Positions 8,661 through 18,484 of a stretch of 47,206 nt of DNA are shown piece by piece. Source of the DNA: Lysobacterales bacterium. GTDB taxonomy: Bacteria > Pseudomonadota > Gammaproteobacteria > Xanthomonadales > Xanthomonadaceae. The stretch covers positions 1 through 47,206 of the forward strand of contig JAGRJY010000016.1 in the NCBI GenBank assembly GCA_020442465.1. Direction: 5' to 3'. The position numbers were made by a program, and so were the translations under genes. The notes under the pieces were generated by a model, which saw only the letters and a list, made by a program, of their open reading frames with translations, did no database searches and was not told the DNA's origin. The stretch's first letter is position 1. Each line of letters begins with the position of its first letter.

Positions 8661-9542
8661 TCATGCATGCGCCAGTTCGCGCGCCGTCAGCGCTTCGACC
8701 TCGTGGTCCACGCCGAACCGGCCCGTCGATTCGTCACGCACCAGCCGCGCCAGCGCGCAGCCATGATCGTGGGTGAAGTACAGGCGAACCGAACGCGCCA
8801 AACAGTCGGCGAGCAGTGCCTGCTTCTCGTCAATGAGCATCTCGGGAAAGCGGTCGTAGCCCATGGTGATGGGCAGGTGCACCCAGGCGCGACCGGGGAT
8901 CAGGTCGGCGCAGAACACCAGACCACCGTGCTCGTGCGGCCCCACGATCTCGCTCAGCATCAGACCGGGCGTGTGCCCATCGCTGAAGTGAAAACGCACG
9001 GTTTCGCCGAGCGCTGCACAGTGATCGCCCTCGACCAACTCCAGCCGGCCACTCGCTTTCAGCAAGTCCGGCAAGGCCGCGATGAAGCTGGCCCGATCGC
9101 GCGCGTGCGGCCGGCAGGCGCGCTCGAACGCCTGCTTGCCGATCACGTACTGCGCATTCGGGAACAGCAGCCGCGGGGAAGCGCCCTCCTCCCAGGCCGC
9201 CAGCAGTCCGCCGGCATGATCGAAGTGCAGATGGCTCAGCACCACGACGTCGATATCGTCTTCGGAGAAGCCGGCTTCGGCGAGGCTGTCCAGCAGCACA
9301 TGCCCGTCTTCGACCACACCGTAGCGCTCGCGAAGCTTCGGTTCGAAGAACGCTCCGATGCCGGTCTCGAACAGCACCGTCTTGCCGTTGAGCGGCGATG
9401 CCAGCAAGGCGCGGCAGCACAGCGGAATGCGGTTCTCGGCATCCGGTTCGATCCAGCGCGCCCACATGGCACGCGGCACGTTGCCGAACATCGCACCGCC
9501 ATCGAGGCGCTGGCTGTTGCCAAGGATCGACCAAAGCTTCAT
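8661..9542 (-). CDS. MBL-fold metallo-hydrolase
   Basis: The 293-residue protein carries the metallo-beta-lactamase motif HLHFDH at residues 104-109 ([10 protein letters not shown]), a further metal ligand in FSDGHTPG, an acidic ligand in VFCADLIPG and a terminal histidine in YFTHDHG. This is the lactonase / quorum-quenching-like branch of the superfamily, but substrates vary widely and no specific one can be assigned. There is no signal peptide, so it is probably cytosolic. GAGGAG sits 6 nt before the ATG. It is 220 bp downstream of ggt and may have its own promoter. Confidence 0.8.
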   Translation of the reverse strand: MKLWSILGNSQRLDGGAMFGNVPRAMWARWIEPDAENRIPLCCRALLASPLNGKTVLFETGIGAFFEPKLRERYGVVEDGHVLLDSLAEAGFSEDDIDVVVLSHLHFDHAGGLLAAWEEGASPRLLFPNAQYVIGKQAFERACRPHARDRASFIAALPDLLKASGRLELVEGDHCAALGETVRFHFSDGHTPGLMLSEIVGPHEHGGLVFCADLIPGRAWVHLPITMGYDRFPEMLIDEKQALLADCLARSVRLYFTHDHGCALARLVRDESTGRFGVDHEVEALTARELAHA

Positions 9543-9761
9543 GAGCTGCTCCTCACCGCGACGACGGGGACGACCACCTCTGCCCTCAGCGCCCGTCCGG
9601 AACCCTCATGATAGTCCCTGCAGGCTGCAGTGAAACGCATGGCTTCGCGCAGCATGGCTACCTGGCGCCCCAACGATGCCGTTGAGCGTGCCGGCCCTGC
9701 GCATCGCGAACGCGACGCAGGCCGACCGCCCTGCAAGCACACCGCCGCGCAAGGCAGACCG

Positions 9762-11471
9762 CTACTCGAAGATGGCCGCCTCGCTGCCTGCCTTGCCCAC
9801 GCGGGCGCTGCCCACGCCGCGCGGATCGGCTCCCGCGTCGAGATCGCCGGTGCAGCGATTCCAGCGCGCCACATGCATGTTGCCCCAGGTGCGGTTTGCG
9901 ACCTCGACGGTGTGTCCCATCGCGCGCAGCCCTTCGATGACCTCAGGTGTCAATGCACCCGGCTCGGCGCTGAGCACATCCGGCATGTACTGATGGTGGA
10001 TGCGGGGTGCCGCGGCAGCCTGCTGCGCCGTCGCGCCATCGTCGAGTTCGAGGATGCCGAGCAACACCATGCTGATGATGCGGCTTCCGCCCGGGGTGCC
10101 GAGCACCGCAACCTGGTCCTCTCCGATCATGAAAGTGGGCGACATCGACGAGAGCGGCCGCTTGCCCGGGGCGATGGCGTTCGCCTCGCCGCCGATCAGT
10201 CCGAACGCGTTCGGCACGCCCGGCTTCATCGAGAAATCGTCCATCTCGTTGTTGAGCAGGAACCCGGTACCGGGCACCACCACGGCATTGCCGTAGGGCA
10301 GATTGACGGTCTGGGTGACCGCGGCGAGATTGCCGTCGGCATCGATGATGGAGAAATGGGTCGTTTCCTCGCGCTCCAGCGCCGGCGAGGCGGCAGGCAG
10401 ACTGCTGCTCGGCGTGGCGTGCTGCATGTCGATCTCGGCGCGCATGTCCCGCGCGTGCGCCAGCGACATCAGGCGATCCACCGGCACCGGATGGAAGTCC
10501 GGATCGCCCAGATGCTCGGCGCGGTCGCGGTACACGCGGCGCATGGTTTCGGTGAGCACGTGCACGAACGTCACGGCATCGAGTTTCGTCATGTCGATGC
10601 CGTCGAGAATCTGCAGCGCGCCAGCCAGCGCCACGCCTCCGGAGGACGGCGGCGGCGCGGTCACCAGCTGGTAGCCGTGGTAGCGAAACCGCAAGGGCTC
10701 ACGCTCGACCACGCTGTATTCGTCGAAGTCGCGCTTGCTCCAGGCACCGCCGAGTGCGTTCACGCCGTCAATGAGCAGTTTGGCGGTATCGCCTTCGTAG
10801 AAACCGGCATGGCCGTGCTCGGCGATCCGCCGCAGCACCTTGGCGTAGTCGGGATTGCGCAGCAGCTGACCCTGCTGCGGCACCTCACCGTCGATCAGGA
10901 AAAGCTTGGCGGCACCGGCGTCCGCAGCCAGCACTTCCTTCCGGTAGCCCAGCATCGCCCGGTTCTTGCTGCCGAACGCCCAGCCCTGCTCGGCCAGGCG
11001 GATCGCCGGCCGCAGCGACCGCGACAGCGGCAAGCGCCCGTAGCGCTCGGCCACGTGCACCAGGCCGGCAGCCAGCCCCGGAATACCGGCGGCGTGCACG
11101 CCGTCGATGGACTTGCGCCGGATCGGCTCGCCGTCACCATCGAGAAACATGTCGCGCGTGGCCGAGAACGGCGCACGCTCGCGGGCATCGACGAACACCT
11201 CGTGCCCCGACTTCGCGTCGCGCAGCAGGAAGAAGCCGCCACCACCGAGCCCTGAGCTCTCCGGCTCGACCAGGCCGAGCACGGCGCTCACCGCCACCGC
11301 CGCATCGAACGCATTGCCTCCCGCGGCAAGGATCTCCAGCCCGGCGTCGGTGGCTTCAGGTCGGGCACTGGCCACGACCGCCTGACCCGGCTTGTCGGCC
11401 ACATCGCATGCCCAGGCCGGAGGCCCGCTCAACACCGCGATCAGACACAGGTACACGCGCAGCTGCTTCAC
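9762..11471 (-). CDS. ggt: Gamma-glutamyltransferase
   Basis: The 569-residue protein has a signal peptide (MKQLRVYLCLIAVLSG, cleavage after PPAWA) and typical Ggt features: SARPEATDAGLEILAAGGNAFDAAVA near the N-terminus, SGLGGGGFFLL, and the autoprocessing site ETTHFSIID with the catalytic threonine at about residue 370, followed by NNEMDDFS and MSPTF. It should cleave itself into two subunits in the periplasm and transfer or hydrolyse the gamma-glutamyl group of glutathione. The GTG start at 11471 overlaps the ferredoxin stop as GTGA; the longer ATG frame from 11576 lies inside the ferredoxin gene and is rejected. GGAGG is just upstream. Confidence 0.92.
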   Translation of the reverse strand: MKQLRVYLCLIAVLSGPPAWACDVADKPGQAVVASARPEATDAGLEILAAGGNAFDAAVAVSAVLGLVEPESSGLGGGGFFLLRDAKSGHEVFVDARERAPFSATRDMFLDGDGEPIRRKSIDGVHAAGIPGLAAGLVHVAERYGRLPLSRSLRPAIRLAEQGWAFGSKNRAMLGYRKEVLAADAGAAKLFLIDGEVPQQGQLLRNPDYAKVLRRIAEHGHAGFYEGDTAKLLIDGVNALGGAWSKRDFDEYSVVEREPLRFRYHGYQLVTAPPPSSGGVALAGALQILDGIDMTKLDAVTFVHVLTETMRRVYRDRAEHLGDPDFHPVPVDRLMSLAHARDMRAEIDMQHATPSSSLPAASPALEREETTHFSIIDADGNLAAVTQTVNLPYGNAVVVPGTGFLLNNEMDDFSMKPGVPNAFGLIGGEANAIAPGKRPLSSMSPTFMIGEDQVAVLGTPGGSRIISMVLLGILELDDGATAQQAAAAPRIHHQYMPDVLSAEPGALTPEVIEGLRAMGHTVEVANRTWGNMHVARWNRCTGDLDAGADPRGVGSARVGKAGSEAAIFE

Positions 11472-11722
11472 GCCGCCTCCGAGGTCAGTTTCCGGTACTT
11501 GGCCTGCAGCGCTTCCGGTGTTTCGGGATGGGCAGGATCCAGGTCGATGCACTCGACAGGACACACCGCGACACACTGCGGTTCATCGAAGTGCCCCACG
11601 CACTCGGTGCATCGGGCGGGATCGATCTCGTAGATCGTCTCGCCCTGATAAATCGCTCGATTGGGGCAGGCTGGCTCGCAGACATCGCAATTGATGCACA
11701 GCGCATTGATCAACAGGGCCAT
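11468..11722 (-). CDS. yfhL: YfhL-type 2[4Fe-4S] ferredoxin
   Basis: This 84-residue protein begins MALLINALCINCDVC and has two cluster motifs: CINCDVCEPACP, then CTEC followed by eight residues, CVAVCPVEC. This arrangement, with the longer second loop, is the YfhL / Allochromatium-type dicluster ferredoxin. It would carry electrons in the cytosol; the partner is not evident. It lies 37 bp downstream of the lipoprotein gene and overlaps ggt by 4 bp, so it is probably co-transcribed with both. Confidence 0.9.
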   Translation of the reverse strand: MALLINALCINCDVCEPACPNRAIYQGETIYEIDPARCTECVGHFDEPQCVAVCPVECIDLDPAHPETPEALQAKYRKLTSEAA

Positions 11723-11759
11723 GCGTGCCGCGTCCCGCCCAATCCTTGCTTCCGCCGAC

Positions 11760-12260
11760 TCAGTTCATCTCGACAAAGATGTACTCGGCGTCCGACGGCG
11801 CGATCGCTTCCTTGATGCGCTCGTTGTCTTCGGCCTTGCCGATCACCAGCACCTTCACGCCCTTGAACGAGCCCGGATCGGCCATCGCGAACGCGTCGAC
11901 CACCAGGTCGGCCATGCGACCGGCTTCCGGCGAACCGAAGGCGAGCATGTTGCCCGGCTGCACGGTGCGCGCGATGACGCCGCTGACGTTGTCCAGCTGG
12001 CGCGCGTACTGGTCTTCGAAGTCTTCCACCGTGGCCGGCGGCAGGTAGTACAGATAGGGGCTGTTGCGCACGCCCTTCATGTTCTGCTTCACCACTCCGG
12101 CGATGTACAGCTTCCACGACTGCTCGTTGCCGTCGGTCGGCGCCGTCAGCACTGCAGGGGTCGCTTCCTGCTGCTTCTGCTGGCCCTGCTCGCTCTTGCC
12201 GCAGGCCATCAGCCCGACCAGGGCGAGGGAAATGATGGAACCCTTGATGATGTTTCGCAT
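11760..12260 (-). CDS. Putative lipoprotein of unknown function
   Basis: The 166-residue protein begins MRNIIKGSIISLALVGLMAC, a lipoprotein signal with the lipobox LMAC and Cys20, followed by a Gln-rich linker (GKSEQGQQKQQE). The mature part (about 40-165) contains YLPPATVEDFEDQYARQ and VKVLVIGKAEDNERIKEAI, suggesting an alpha/beta fold; I do not recognise a named family. An upstream ATG at 12311 lacks a usable ribosome site and would disrupt the signal peptide. It sits between coaD and the ferredoxin gene and probably leads the ferredoxin - ggt unit. Confidence 0.7.
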   Translation of the reverse strand: MRNIIKGSIISLALVGLMACGKSEQGQQKQQEATPAVLTAPTDGNEQSWKLYIAGVVKQNMKGVRNSPYLYYLPPATVEDFEDQYARQLDNVSGVIARTVQPGNMLAFGSPEAGRMADLVVDAFAMADPGSFKGVKVLVIGKAEDNERIKEAIAPSDAEYIFVEMN

Positions 12261-12303
12261 TGCTTTGCCTACCTCGATGACAGTGGTTGCTTGGTCATGC
12301 CGC

Positions 12304-12317
12304 CCGAGCATGCTCGG
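12304..12317. promoter_or_regulatory. 14-bp perfect palindrome upstream of lipoprotein gene
   Basis: CCGAGCATGCTCGG is a perfect palindrome 43 bp upstream of the lipoprotein ATG, in the 171-bp gap after coaD. The position would suit an operator, but no promoter can be placed confidently beside it and it could be chance in GC-rich DNA. Confidence 0.25.
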
Positions 12318-12431
12318 AAGTCCTCGTCGCGCTGTGCGCCGGGTGCGTGCCGGCTCCTTGCCGATCCCGGCATCGTGCCGGGCGGCGACCGCAGCACGCC
12401 CCCGGCCTTCACGCAGAAACCCTTCGCCGCC

Positions 12432-13240
<809 letters not shown>

Positions 13241-16200
13241 ATGTATCCATCACGCAACCGTCTTCTCGCGGCGCTGTTCTCCATGGCGCTCGTCGTTCCT
13301 GCAGCGCATGCCGCATCCTCCACGGACGCTCCCTACGTCGTCGAACAGACGCGAGGCGTCGACCAGCGCATCACCTACAAGAGTCTGGAGAAGTACGGCC
13401 CCTGGGATGACCGGAACTACGAGGTCACGCTGGAGGATCTCGCCCTGCTGCCGGATGACGACCAGTATCTGAATCGGGTCCCTGCCTTCTTCAAGATCCT
13501 GAAGCGCAAGGAGTTCATCAGCGAGGGCTTTCCCCTCGACGACGTGTATCCGCGCGAGATCCACTTTGAGTTCTACATCCGTTTTGGCGGCCTGATGCGC
13601 AACGGCCAGGTCGTGCCCAAGTCGCTCGGCAAGGTGTACTACCCGACTCCGAACAAGCCGAACTTCCCGGCAGGCACGCGCGATGCCACTGTGCCGATGG
13701 CGGCCCCCGTCGAAGGCGAAGGCCCGCTTGCGATCGGCAACAACGAAACCGCGATCGAGGTGAATCCGGTGAATCCGCTGGTCGTCATTGCCGGCTCCAA
13801 CGGGAGCGGCGGGCAGAACCAGAATTGGTCCAACGATGGCGGCGTCACCTGGAATTCGGGCGGATCGCTGCCAAGCACGTGCTGTGACCCTGCACTGGAA
13901 TGGTCAGTGGATGGAACGGTCGCGTATGCGGCGACGCTAGGAAACGCAGCCGGCGGCCAGCTTCGCGCGACCGTGTTCCGTTCCACAAATGGAGGCATGA
14001 CTTGGGGCAATCGGGTCGACGTATCGACTGGCGATACGGACAAAGAGTTCATCCACGTCGACCACTCGCCTTCGTCGCCTTTCCAGGACAATGTGTACAT
14101 GACCTGGCACCAGGGCAACGTCATGCACTTCGCGCGATCGACTGACCGCGCATTGACTTGGTCTTCACCCCTCGTGTTTTCGTCGAGTCCAACAGGCATT
14201 GGCAGCGACATCACCACCGACCCGGCCGGGAACGTCTACTACTTCTATCCGACGCTCAACCGTTCGGGCAGTCAGGCGATACTGGTGTTGAAGTCGACCG
14301 ACGGCGGCGTGAGCTTCGGGGCTCCTGTCGTAGTGGGGCTGCTCAGCGGTCGTTTTGACTTCGCGATTCCTTCGATGGAGTCGCGTCGCGCGTTCATCTA
14401 CGTGGCCGCGGATACCGACCCGAACACGGGCCGCATTTGGGCAACCTGGACGGACAACACGCCTGCAAGTGTTGGTCCGAGCGGTTCGGCCTCCCAGAAC
14501 GTGGCCTGGATCCGCGTCGCATCTTCTATCGACGGCGGCGCAACCTGGCAGCTGGCTGCGACACCGCACGCGGCACCGCTTCCGCCGAGCACTTCCGCCG
14601 TCGACCGCTACCACCCGTGGATTTCGGTGGACCAGGGCGGCACCGTTCACCTGGGTTTCTACGACACGCGTCATAGCCCGAACCGCACGGGCGTTGATTT
14701 CTACTACGTCGCCTCCTCCGACGGCGGTGCGACCTGGGTCGAGGAGACCCGAGTCTCCGCATCCACTTCGGTCAACATCACCAATGGGCAGGAATGGGGC
14801 GACTACAACGGCCTTGACGTCAACAATGGCCAGAACAACATCGCCATGACCTGGACCGACAATCGCGTTGTTGGCGCATCACCGCTGCAGCGCTCGTTCG
14901 CCGCGCGCGTGTCCAACCTGTTCTCCGAACCCACGTTCCAGCTAGGGGTGAGCGGCAGCACCGACCTGGTCGTCTGCGCGGGCACGCCGCTGCCGCCGAT
15001 CACGGTGAACGTCAGCAGCATTTCCGACTACGACCAGCCGGTCACCTTGACCACGCCCAATCTCAACCTGACCGCTTTCGGCGCCGGCAGCTTTAGTGTC
15101 AACCCGGTCACCCCGGCACAGCCTGCCGCAACGTCGGTCCTGACTCTGAACACGCTAGGCTCTGCAGGCACCAACACCTACCCACTGACCATTCGCGGTG
15201 TCGCCGGCATCGGCCCCAGCGAGATGACCAAGGAGGTCGACCTGACGGTGGCGACCTTCGGGGGCGTGCCGGCAGCGCCGGTGCTTACCGCGCCTGCGAA
15301 CGGCGCCGTGGGCCAGTCCACGCAGCCGACTTTGAGCTGGTCCGCGGCGACTGGCGCGGTCGAGTATTTTGTCGAACTCGCTACCGACCCGGGCTTCACC
15401 AATGTGATTTTCAGCGCCCTCACCGAGAACACTTCGGTGCAAACCTCGGCGTTGGCGGACAACACGACCTACTTCTGGCGCGTGACGGCCAGCAACCCCT
15501 GCGGCGAGAGCACTACATCTGCAGAGTTCTCGTTCAAGACGCAGCCGGCGCCGGGTTCGTGTGACGACACTCAAGTCGCCTCCGTGTTGTTCTCGGAAGA
15601 CTTCAGCAGCGGCCTCGGCGGTTTCGCCACCACGGGCAGCACCGGAGCGTCGACTTGGGCCATTTCCACGGCACGTCCGAGCCCGGCGTCCGGGGGCAAT
15701 GCGGCGCTCGCCGTCGACCTGACGACTTCTTCCGACCAGCGACTGATCTCGCCGTCGATCGTGTTGCCGTCCGACCAGTCGCCGATCACTTTGCAGTTCT
15801 GGAATGATCAGGACCTCGAAGTCCGCACCGCGGGCGGTTGCTGGGACGCAGGTCTGCTGGAGATTTCGACCAACGACGGCTCGACCTGGACGCAGGTTCC
15901 AAACGGCGCCATGTTGACCCAACCCTATGATGGCAACATTGCCGCGGGAGCGGGTTCGGGGCTGCAGGGATGGTGTGGCGACCCCGTGCCCTACACGCGC
16001 TCGATCGTCGATCTCAACGCCTTTGCCGGCCAGACAGTCCGCCTGCGTTGGCGGGTTAGCACCGACACCTCCGTCGGTAGCGTGCCGCACGGCTGGTACG
16101 TCGATGACATCCGCGTGCAATCCTGCGTCACCTCGGTGCAGGCAGACCTCTCCATCGACAAGACAGTCGACAACGCTGTCGCAGCCATCGGTTCGAGCGT

Positions 16201-16909
16201 GGTGTTCACGCTCACCGCCAGCAATCTTGGCTCGGCCGACGCCACCTCGGTGGCGGTCACCGATGCCCTGCCGTCCGGCTATGCGTTTGTCAGCGCAAAC
16301 GCCAGCGCCGGCAGCTACAGCAGCGGCACCGGCATCTGGACGATCGGCGATCTCGACAACGCACAAACCGAAACGCTGGAGATCACCGCGACCATGCTGG
16401 CCAGCGGCAACTACCTAAATGTCGCGTCCATTGCAGGTGCCGAAGCGGACCCGGACGATCTCAACAACTCAGACAGCGTTAGCGTCGTCGCTGCCGACCC
16501 GGGCTCTGCCGACCTGTCCATCGTCAAGGAAGTCGACGTCACCGGCGCAGGCTTCGGCGAGACGGTCACGTTCACCCTGACGGCGTCCAACGCCGGACCG
16601 GCTGCTGCCACGGGCGTGGCGGTCACCGACCTGTTGCCCGCGGGCTACTCGTTCACCGGTTCGTCCGCCAGCACCGGCAGCTACAACGACGGCACCGGCA
16701 TCTGGACGATCGGCTCGATGGCGGTCGATGCCACTGAGACGCTGACCATCACGGCAACGATCACGCTGACTGATGCCTACCTCAACAGCGCGTCGATCGA
16801 TGGCAACGAAGCCGATCCGCAGGCTGGCAACGACACCGATTCGGTGTCGGCACAGCCCTCGATCAGCCTCGGCATCCACCGCGACGGGTTCGAGGACCCA
16901 GCGCCCTGA
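13241..16909 (+). CDS. Secreted sialidase-like BNR-repeat protein with two DUF11 domains and DGFE tail
   Basis: The 1222-residue protein has a signal peptide (MYPSRNRLLAALFSMALVV, cleavage near AHA/ASS). Residues about 180-560 hold several Asp-box (BNR) motifs: SNDGGVTW, STNGGMTW, STDRALTW, STDGGVSF, SIDGGATW and SSDGGATW, indicating a six-bladed sialidase-like propeller. A fibronectin-type segment (about 685-765, TLSWSAATGAVEY) follows, then a jelly-roll-like region (about 775-960, ending GWYVDDIRVQSC) and two DUF11 repeats 122 residues apart (starting about 967 and 1089). It ends GIHRDGFEDPAP, similar to the tail of the protein at 43316. Sialidase activity is not implied: Asp-boxes also occur in non-enzymatic propellers. 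The longer frame from 13160 lacks a signal peptide, so I start at 13241. Confidence 0.85.
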   Translation: MYPSRNRLLAALFSMALVVPAAHAASSTDAPYVVEQTRGVDQRITYKSLEKYGPWDDRNYEVTLEDLALLPDDDQYLNRVPAFFKILKRKEFISEGFPLDDVYPREIHFEFYIRFGGLMRNGQVVPKSLGKVYYPTPNKPNFPAGTRDATVPMAAPVEGEGPLAIGNNETAIEVNPVNPLVVIAGSNGSGGQNQNWSNDGGVTWNSGGSLPSTCCDPALEWSVDGTVAYAATLGNAAGGQLRATVFRSTNGGMTWGNRVDVSTGDTDKEFIHVDHSPSSPFQDNVYMTWHQGNVMHFARSTDRALTWSSPLVFSSSPTGIGSDITTDPAGNVYYFYPTLNRSGSQAILVLKSTDGGVSFGAPVVVGLLSGRFDFAIPSMESRRAFIYVAADTDPNTGRIWATWTDNTPASVGPSGSASQNVAWIRVASSIDGGATWQLAATPHAAPLPPSTSAVDRYHPWISVDQGGTVHLGFYDTRHSPNRTGVDFYYVASSDGGATWVEETRVSASTSVNITNGQEWGDYNGLDVNNGQNNIAMTWTDNRVVGASPLQRSFAARVSNLFSEPTFQLGVSGSTDLVVCAGTPLPPITVNVSSISDYDQPVTLTTPNLNLTAFGAGSFSVNPVTPAQPAATSVLTLNTLGSAGTNTYPLTIRGVAGIGPSEMTKEVDLTVATFGGVPAAPVLTAPANGAVGQSTQPTLSWSAATGAVEYFVELATDPGFTNVIFSALTENTSVQTSALADNTTYFWRVTASNPCGESTTSAEFSFKTQPAPGSCDDTQVASVLFSEDFSSGLGGFATTGSTGASTWAISTARPSPASGGNAALAVDLTTSSDQRLISPSIVLPSDQSPITLQFWNDQDLEVRTAGGCWDAGLLEISTNDGSTWTQVPNGAMLTQPYDGNIAAGAGSGLQGWCGDPVPYTRSIVDLNAFAGQTVRLRWRVSTDTSVGSVPHGWYVDDIRVQSCVTSVQADLSIDKTVDNAVAAIGSSVVFTLTASNLGSADATSVAVTDALPSGYAFVSANASAGSYSSGTGIWTIGDLDNAQTETLEITATMLASGNYLNVASIAGAEADPDDLNNSDSVSVVAADPGSADLSIVKEVDVTGAGFGETVTFTLTASNAGPAAATGVAVTDLLPAGYSFTGSSASTGSYNDGTGIWTIGSMAVDATETLTITATITLTDAYLNSASIDGNEADPQAGNDTDSVSAQPSISLGIHRDGFEDPAP

Positions 16910-16926
16910 TTGAAGTCCACTGATTG

Positions 16927-16984
16927 GGGCGATGCCAATCGCATCGCCCTTCTTCTTCAAGGCTCCCTTTCGGGAGCCTTTTTT
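16927..16984 (+). terminator. Double intrinsic terminator after sialidase-like gene
   Basis: The first hairpin is GGGCGATGC (16927-16935), a 5-nt loop and GCATCGCCC (16941-16949), followed by a pyrimidine-rich TTCTTCTT. The second is GGCTCCC (16961-16967), loop TTTC, GGGAGCC (16972-16978), then six T. The second is a textbook rho-independent terminator; the tandem arrangement makes termination strong. Confidence 0.93.
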
Positions 16985-17330
16985 CTCCGTGGCGTCCTTC
17001 TGCACTTTCCTCCTGCGGCAATCCGTGTCGGGAATGGGCACGCCCTTCTCAAGGACCCCGGCAATCGGAATGACCGCGGAATTGGAGCGGCCCTGCCGCC
17101 AGCCCGCCAGGCAACGCCCAATGTTGAGAACAGACGTCACATAAATCAGAATTTTCCTACCCCGCATCGGGCGACTGCCTGATGTGCTTCGGGCCGGCTC
17201 GGACGCCAAGCTCTGCGCGTCCCGGTTGGTATCCCCCGTTTGCCGAACTCGGATGGGTCCGGCGAGGCCAGGATGGCCTCGCGCGGATCCGGCGTTGGGT
17301 CCGTCCATTTGCACCACTCAGGAATCGTCC
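16985..17330 (+). other. Leader / promoter region of the 17331 membrane-protein gene
   Basis: There is no gene in these 346 bp. A candidate promoter is TTGAGA (17124-17129), 17-bp spacer, CAGAAT (17147-17152) in an AT-richer patch. It would give a leader of about 170 nt containing the long hairpin at 17255-17290. Confidence 0.4.
17255..17290 (+). repeat. Long hairpin with GGA loop in the 17331 gene leader
   Basis: Inner stem CGAGGCCA (17263-17270), loop GGA, TGGCCTCG (17274-17281); outer stem GGGTCCG (17255-17261) with CGGATCC (17284-17290), one G-U pair. That gives 15 pairs in all. The core GGCCAGGATGGCC also occurs as a hairpin in the suf island near 30090, so this may be a dispersed palindromic repeat rather than a gene-specific regulator. 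Confidence 0.6.
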
Positions 17331-18365
17331 ATGGAAAGCTGGCTGTTCGATCGAATCCGTTCCACCGCGCGCCGACGTGTCATCGTCTGGTGCCTGGCGC
17401 TCGCCGCGCTGCTCGCGCTGTTCGCCCTGCAGCCGCGCTACTTCAAGAACTTCGCGTTCGGCCCCTACGACGTCAGTGCCGAGACCTTGAACGTTATTCG
17501 TGATGTCGATGCATTTGCCCAGCCCTTCGCGCGCATTCACGGCGACGAGGTGATCGATACCGGTCTGCAGGAGATCACCATCCGCAAGAAGCGCGGCGTC
17601 GAAACAGGGCGTGAGGTGTCGGCCAACTACTACGCGCTCGCCATCGGCGACAGGCTGCTGATCGTCAAGTCGATGACGATGCTGCGCGACTATGAGGGAG
17701 AGCTGGCGCCGATTCCGTCGGACCTGCAGAACCAGCTGTTCGGCGACCCCGATATGGCCGAGTATCGCCAGGCCTTTTACCCGTTCTATCTGAAGACCGA
17801 AGGCTATCGAGTGCCCGGCTACATGGCACTCGGCGTGCTCGCCGTGTTCCTGGTCTTCTTCCTGCGCGCGGTCGTGCCCGGCATTCGCCACATGCGCGAC
17901 CCGTCCACTTCACCGGTCGCGGCGCGCGTGCAGACCTGGGGCAACCTGACCATGGTCAATGGGCAGATCCAGCGTGAGTTCGAGACTGCCCAGGTCAAGA
18001 TCGGCGGCTGGAAGTTCGGTCAGAACTTCCTGGTTCGCTCGGGTTGGTTCAAGTTCGATGTGTTCCGCTACCAGGACCTGCTGTGGGCATTCAAGCAGGT
18101 GCACAAGCAGAGCTACTTCTTCATCCCGATCAGCAAGAGCGTCGCCGCGGTGATGCATTTCAACCAGGGCGAGGCCCGTATCCAGGCGCGGGAGAAGAAG
18201 GTCGACCAGGCCATCGAAACCATCGTCGACCGCGTGCCCTGGGCCTTCTTCGGCCACGACGACGAGATGCAAAAGGCTTTCAACAAACGGCGCGGCGAGA
18301 TCGTGCAGGGCGTTGCGCTGCGCAAGCAGCAGTGGGAGGCGCAGGCGGCTGCTGCCGCCGGGTAG
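17331..18365 (+). CDS. Two-helix membrane protein of unknown function
   Basis: I do not recognise the family securely. The 344-residue product has a basic N-terminus (MESWLFDRIRSTARRR), a first membrane helix at about 17-35, an extracytoplasmic region with IHGDEVIDTGLQEITIRKK and YYALAIGDRLLIVKS (about 60-155), and a second helix at about 162-182 followed by a cytoplasmic domain with DLLWAFKQVHKQSYFFIPISKSV and a charged Ala/Gln-rich C-terminus. AGGA lies 8 nt before the ATG at 17331; the longer frame from 17184 has no such site. It is monocistronic, after the double terminator and convergent with the next gene. Confidence 0.6.
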   Translation: MESWLFDRIRSTARRRVIVWCLALAALLALFALQPRYFKNFAFGPYDVSAETLNVIRDVDAFAQPFARIHGDEVIDTGLQEITIRKKRGVETGREVSANYYALAIGDRLLIVKSMTMLRDYEGELAPIPSDLQNQLFGDPDMAEYRQAFYPFYLKTEGYRVPGYMALGVLAVFLVFFLRAVVPGIRHMRDPSTSPVAARVQTWGNLTMVNGQIQREFETAQVKIGGWKFGQNFLVRSGWFKFDVFRYQDLLWAFKQVHKQSYFFIPISKSVAAVMHFNQGEARIQAREKKVDQAIETIVDRVPWAFFGHDDEMQKAFNKRRGEIVQGVALRKQQWEAQAAAAAG

Positions 18366-18434
18366 GGTTTTTTGGGTGCCGGTGCCGGGCCTGCCCGCAA
18401 AGGCTGCCCGACACCTGTATGTCGCGCCACGACA

Positions 18435-18454
18435 GCCGCTTCATGGGAAGCGGC
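18435..18454. terminator. Possible bidirectional hairpin between convergent genes
   Basis: GCCGCTTC (18435-18442), loop ATGG, GAAGCGGC (18447-18454) forms an 8-bp stem in the 119-bp gap between convergent genes. Neither strand has a T tract after it, so intrinsic termination is uncertain. Confidence 0.35.
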
Positions 18455-18484
18455 CTTCGCCCAACGGCTTGAATCCAGCCGCGG

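Noticed and set aside
9630..11255. 541-codon plus-strand open frame
   Set aside because: Antisense to ggt, whose motifs and signal peptide are clear.
13241..16909. True sialidase annotation
   Set aside because: Asp-boxes show a propeller fold only; I could not identify the catalytic Arg triad with confidence.
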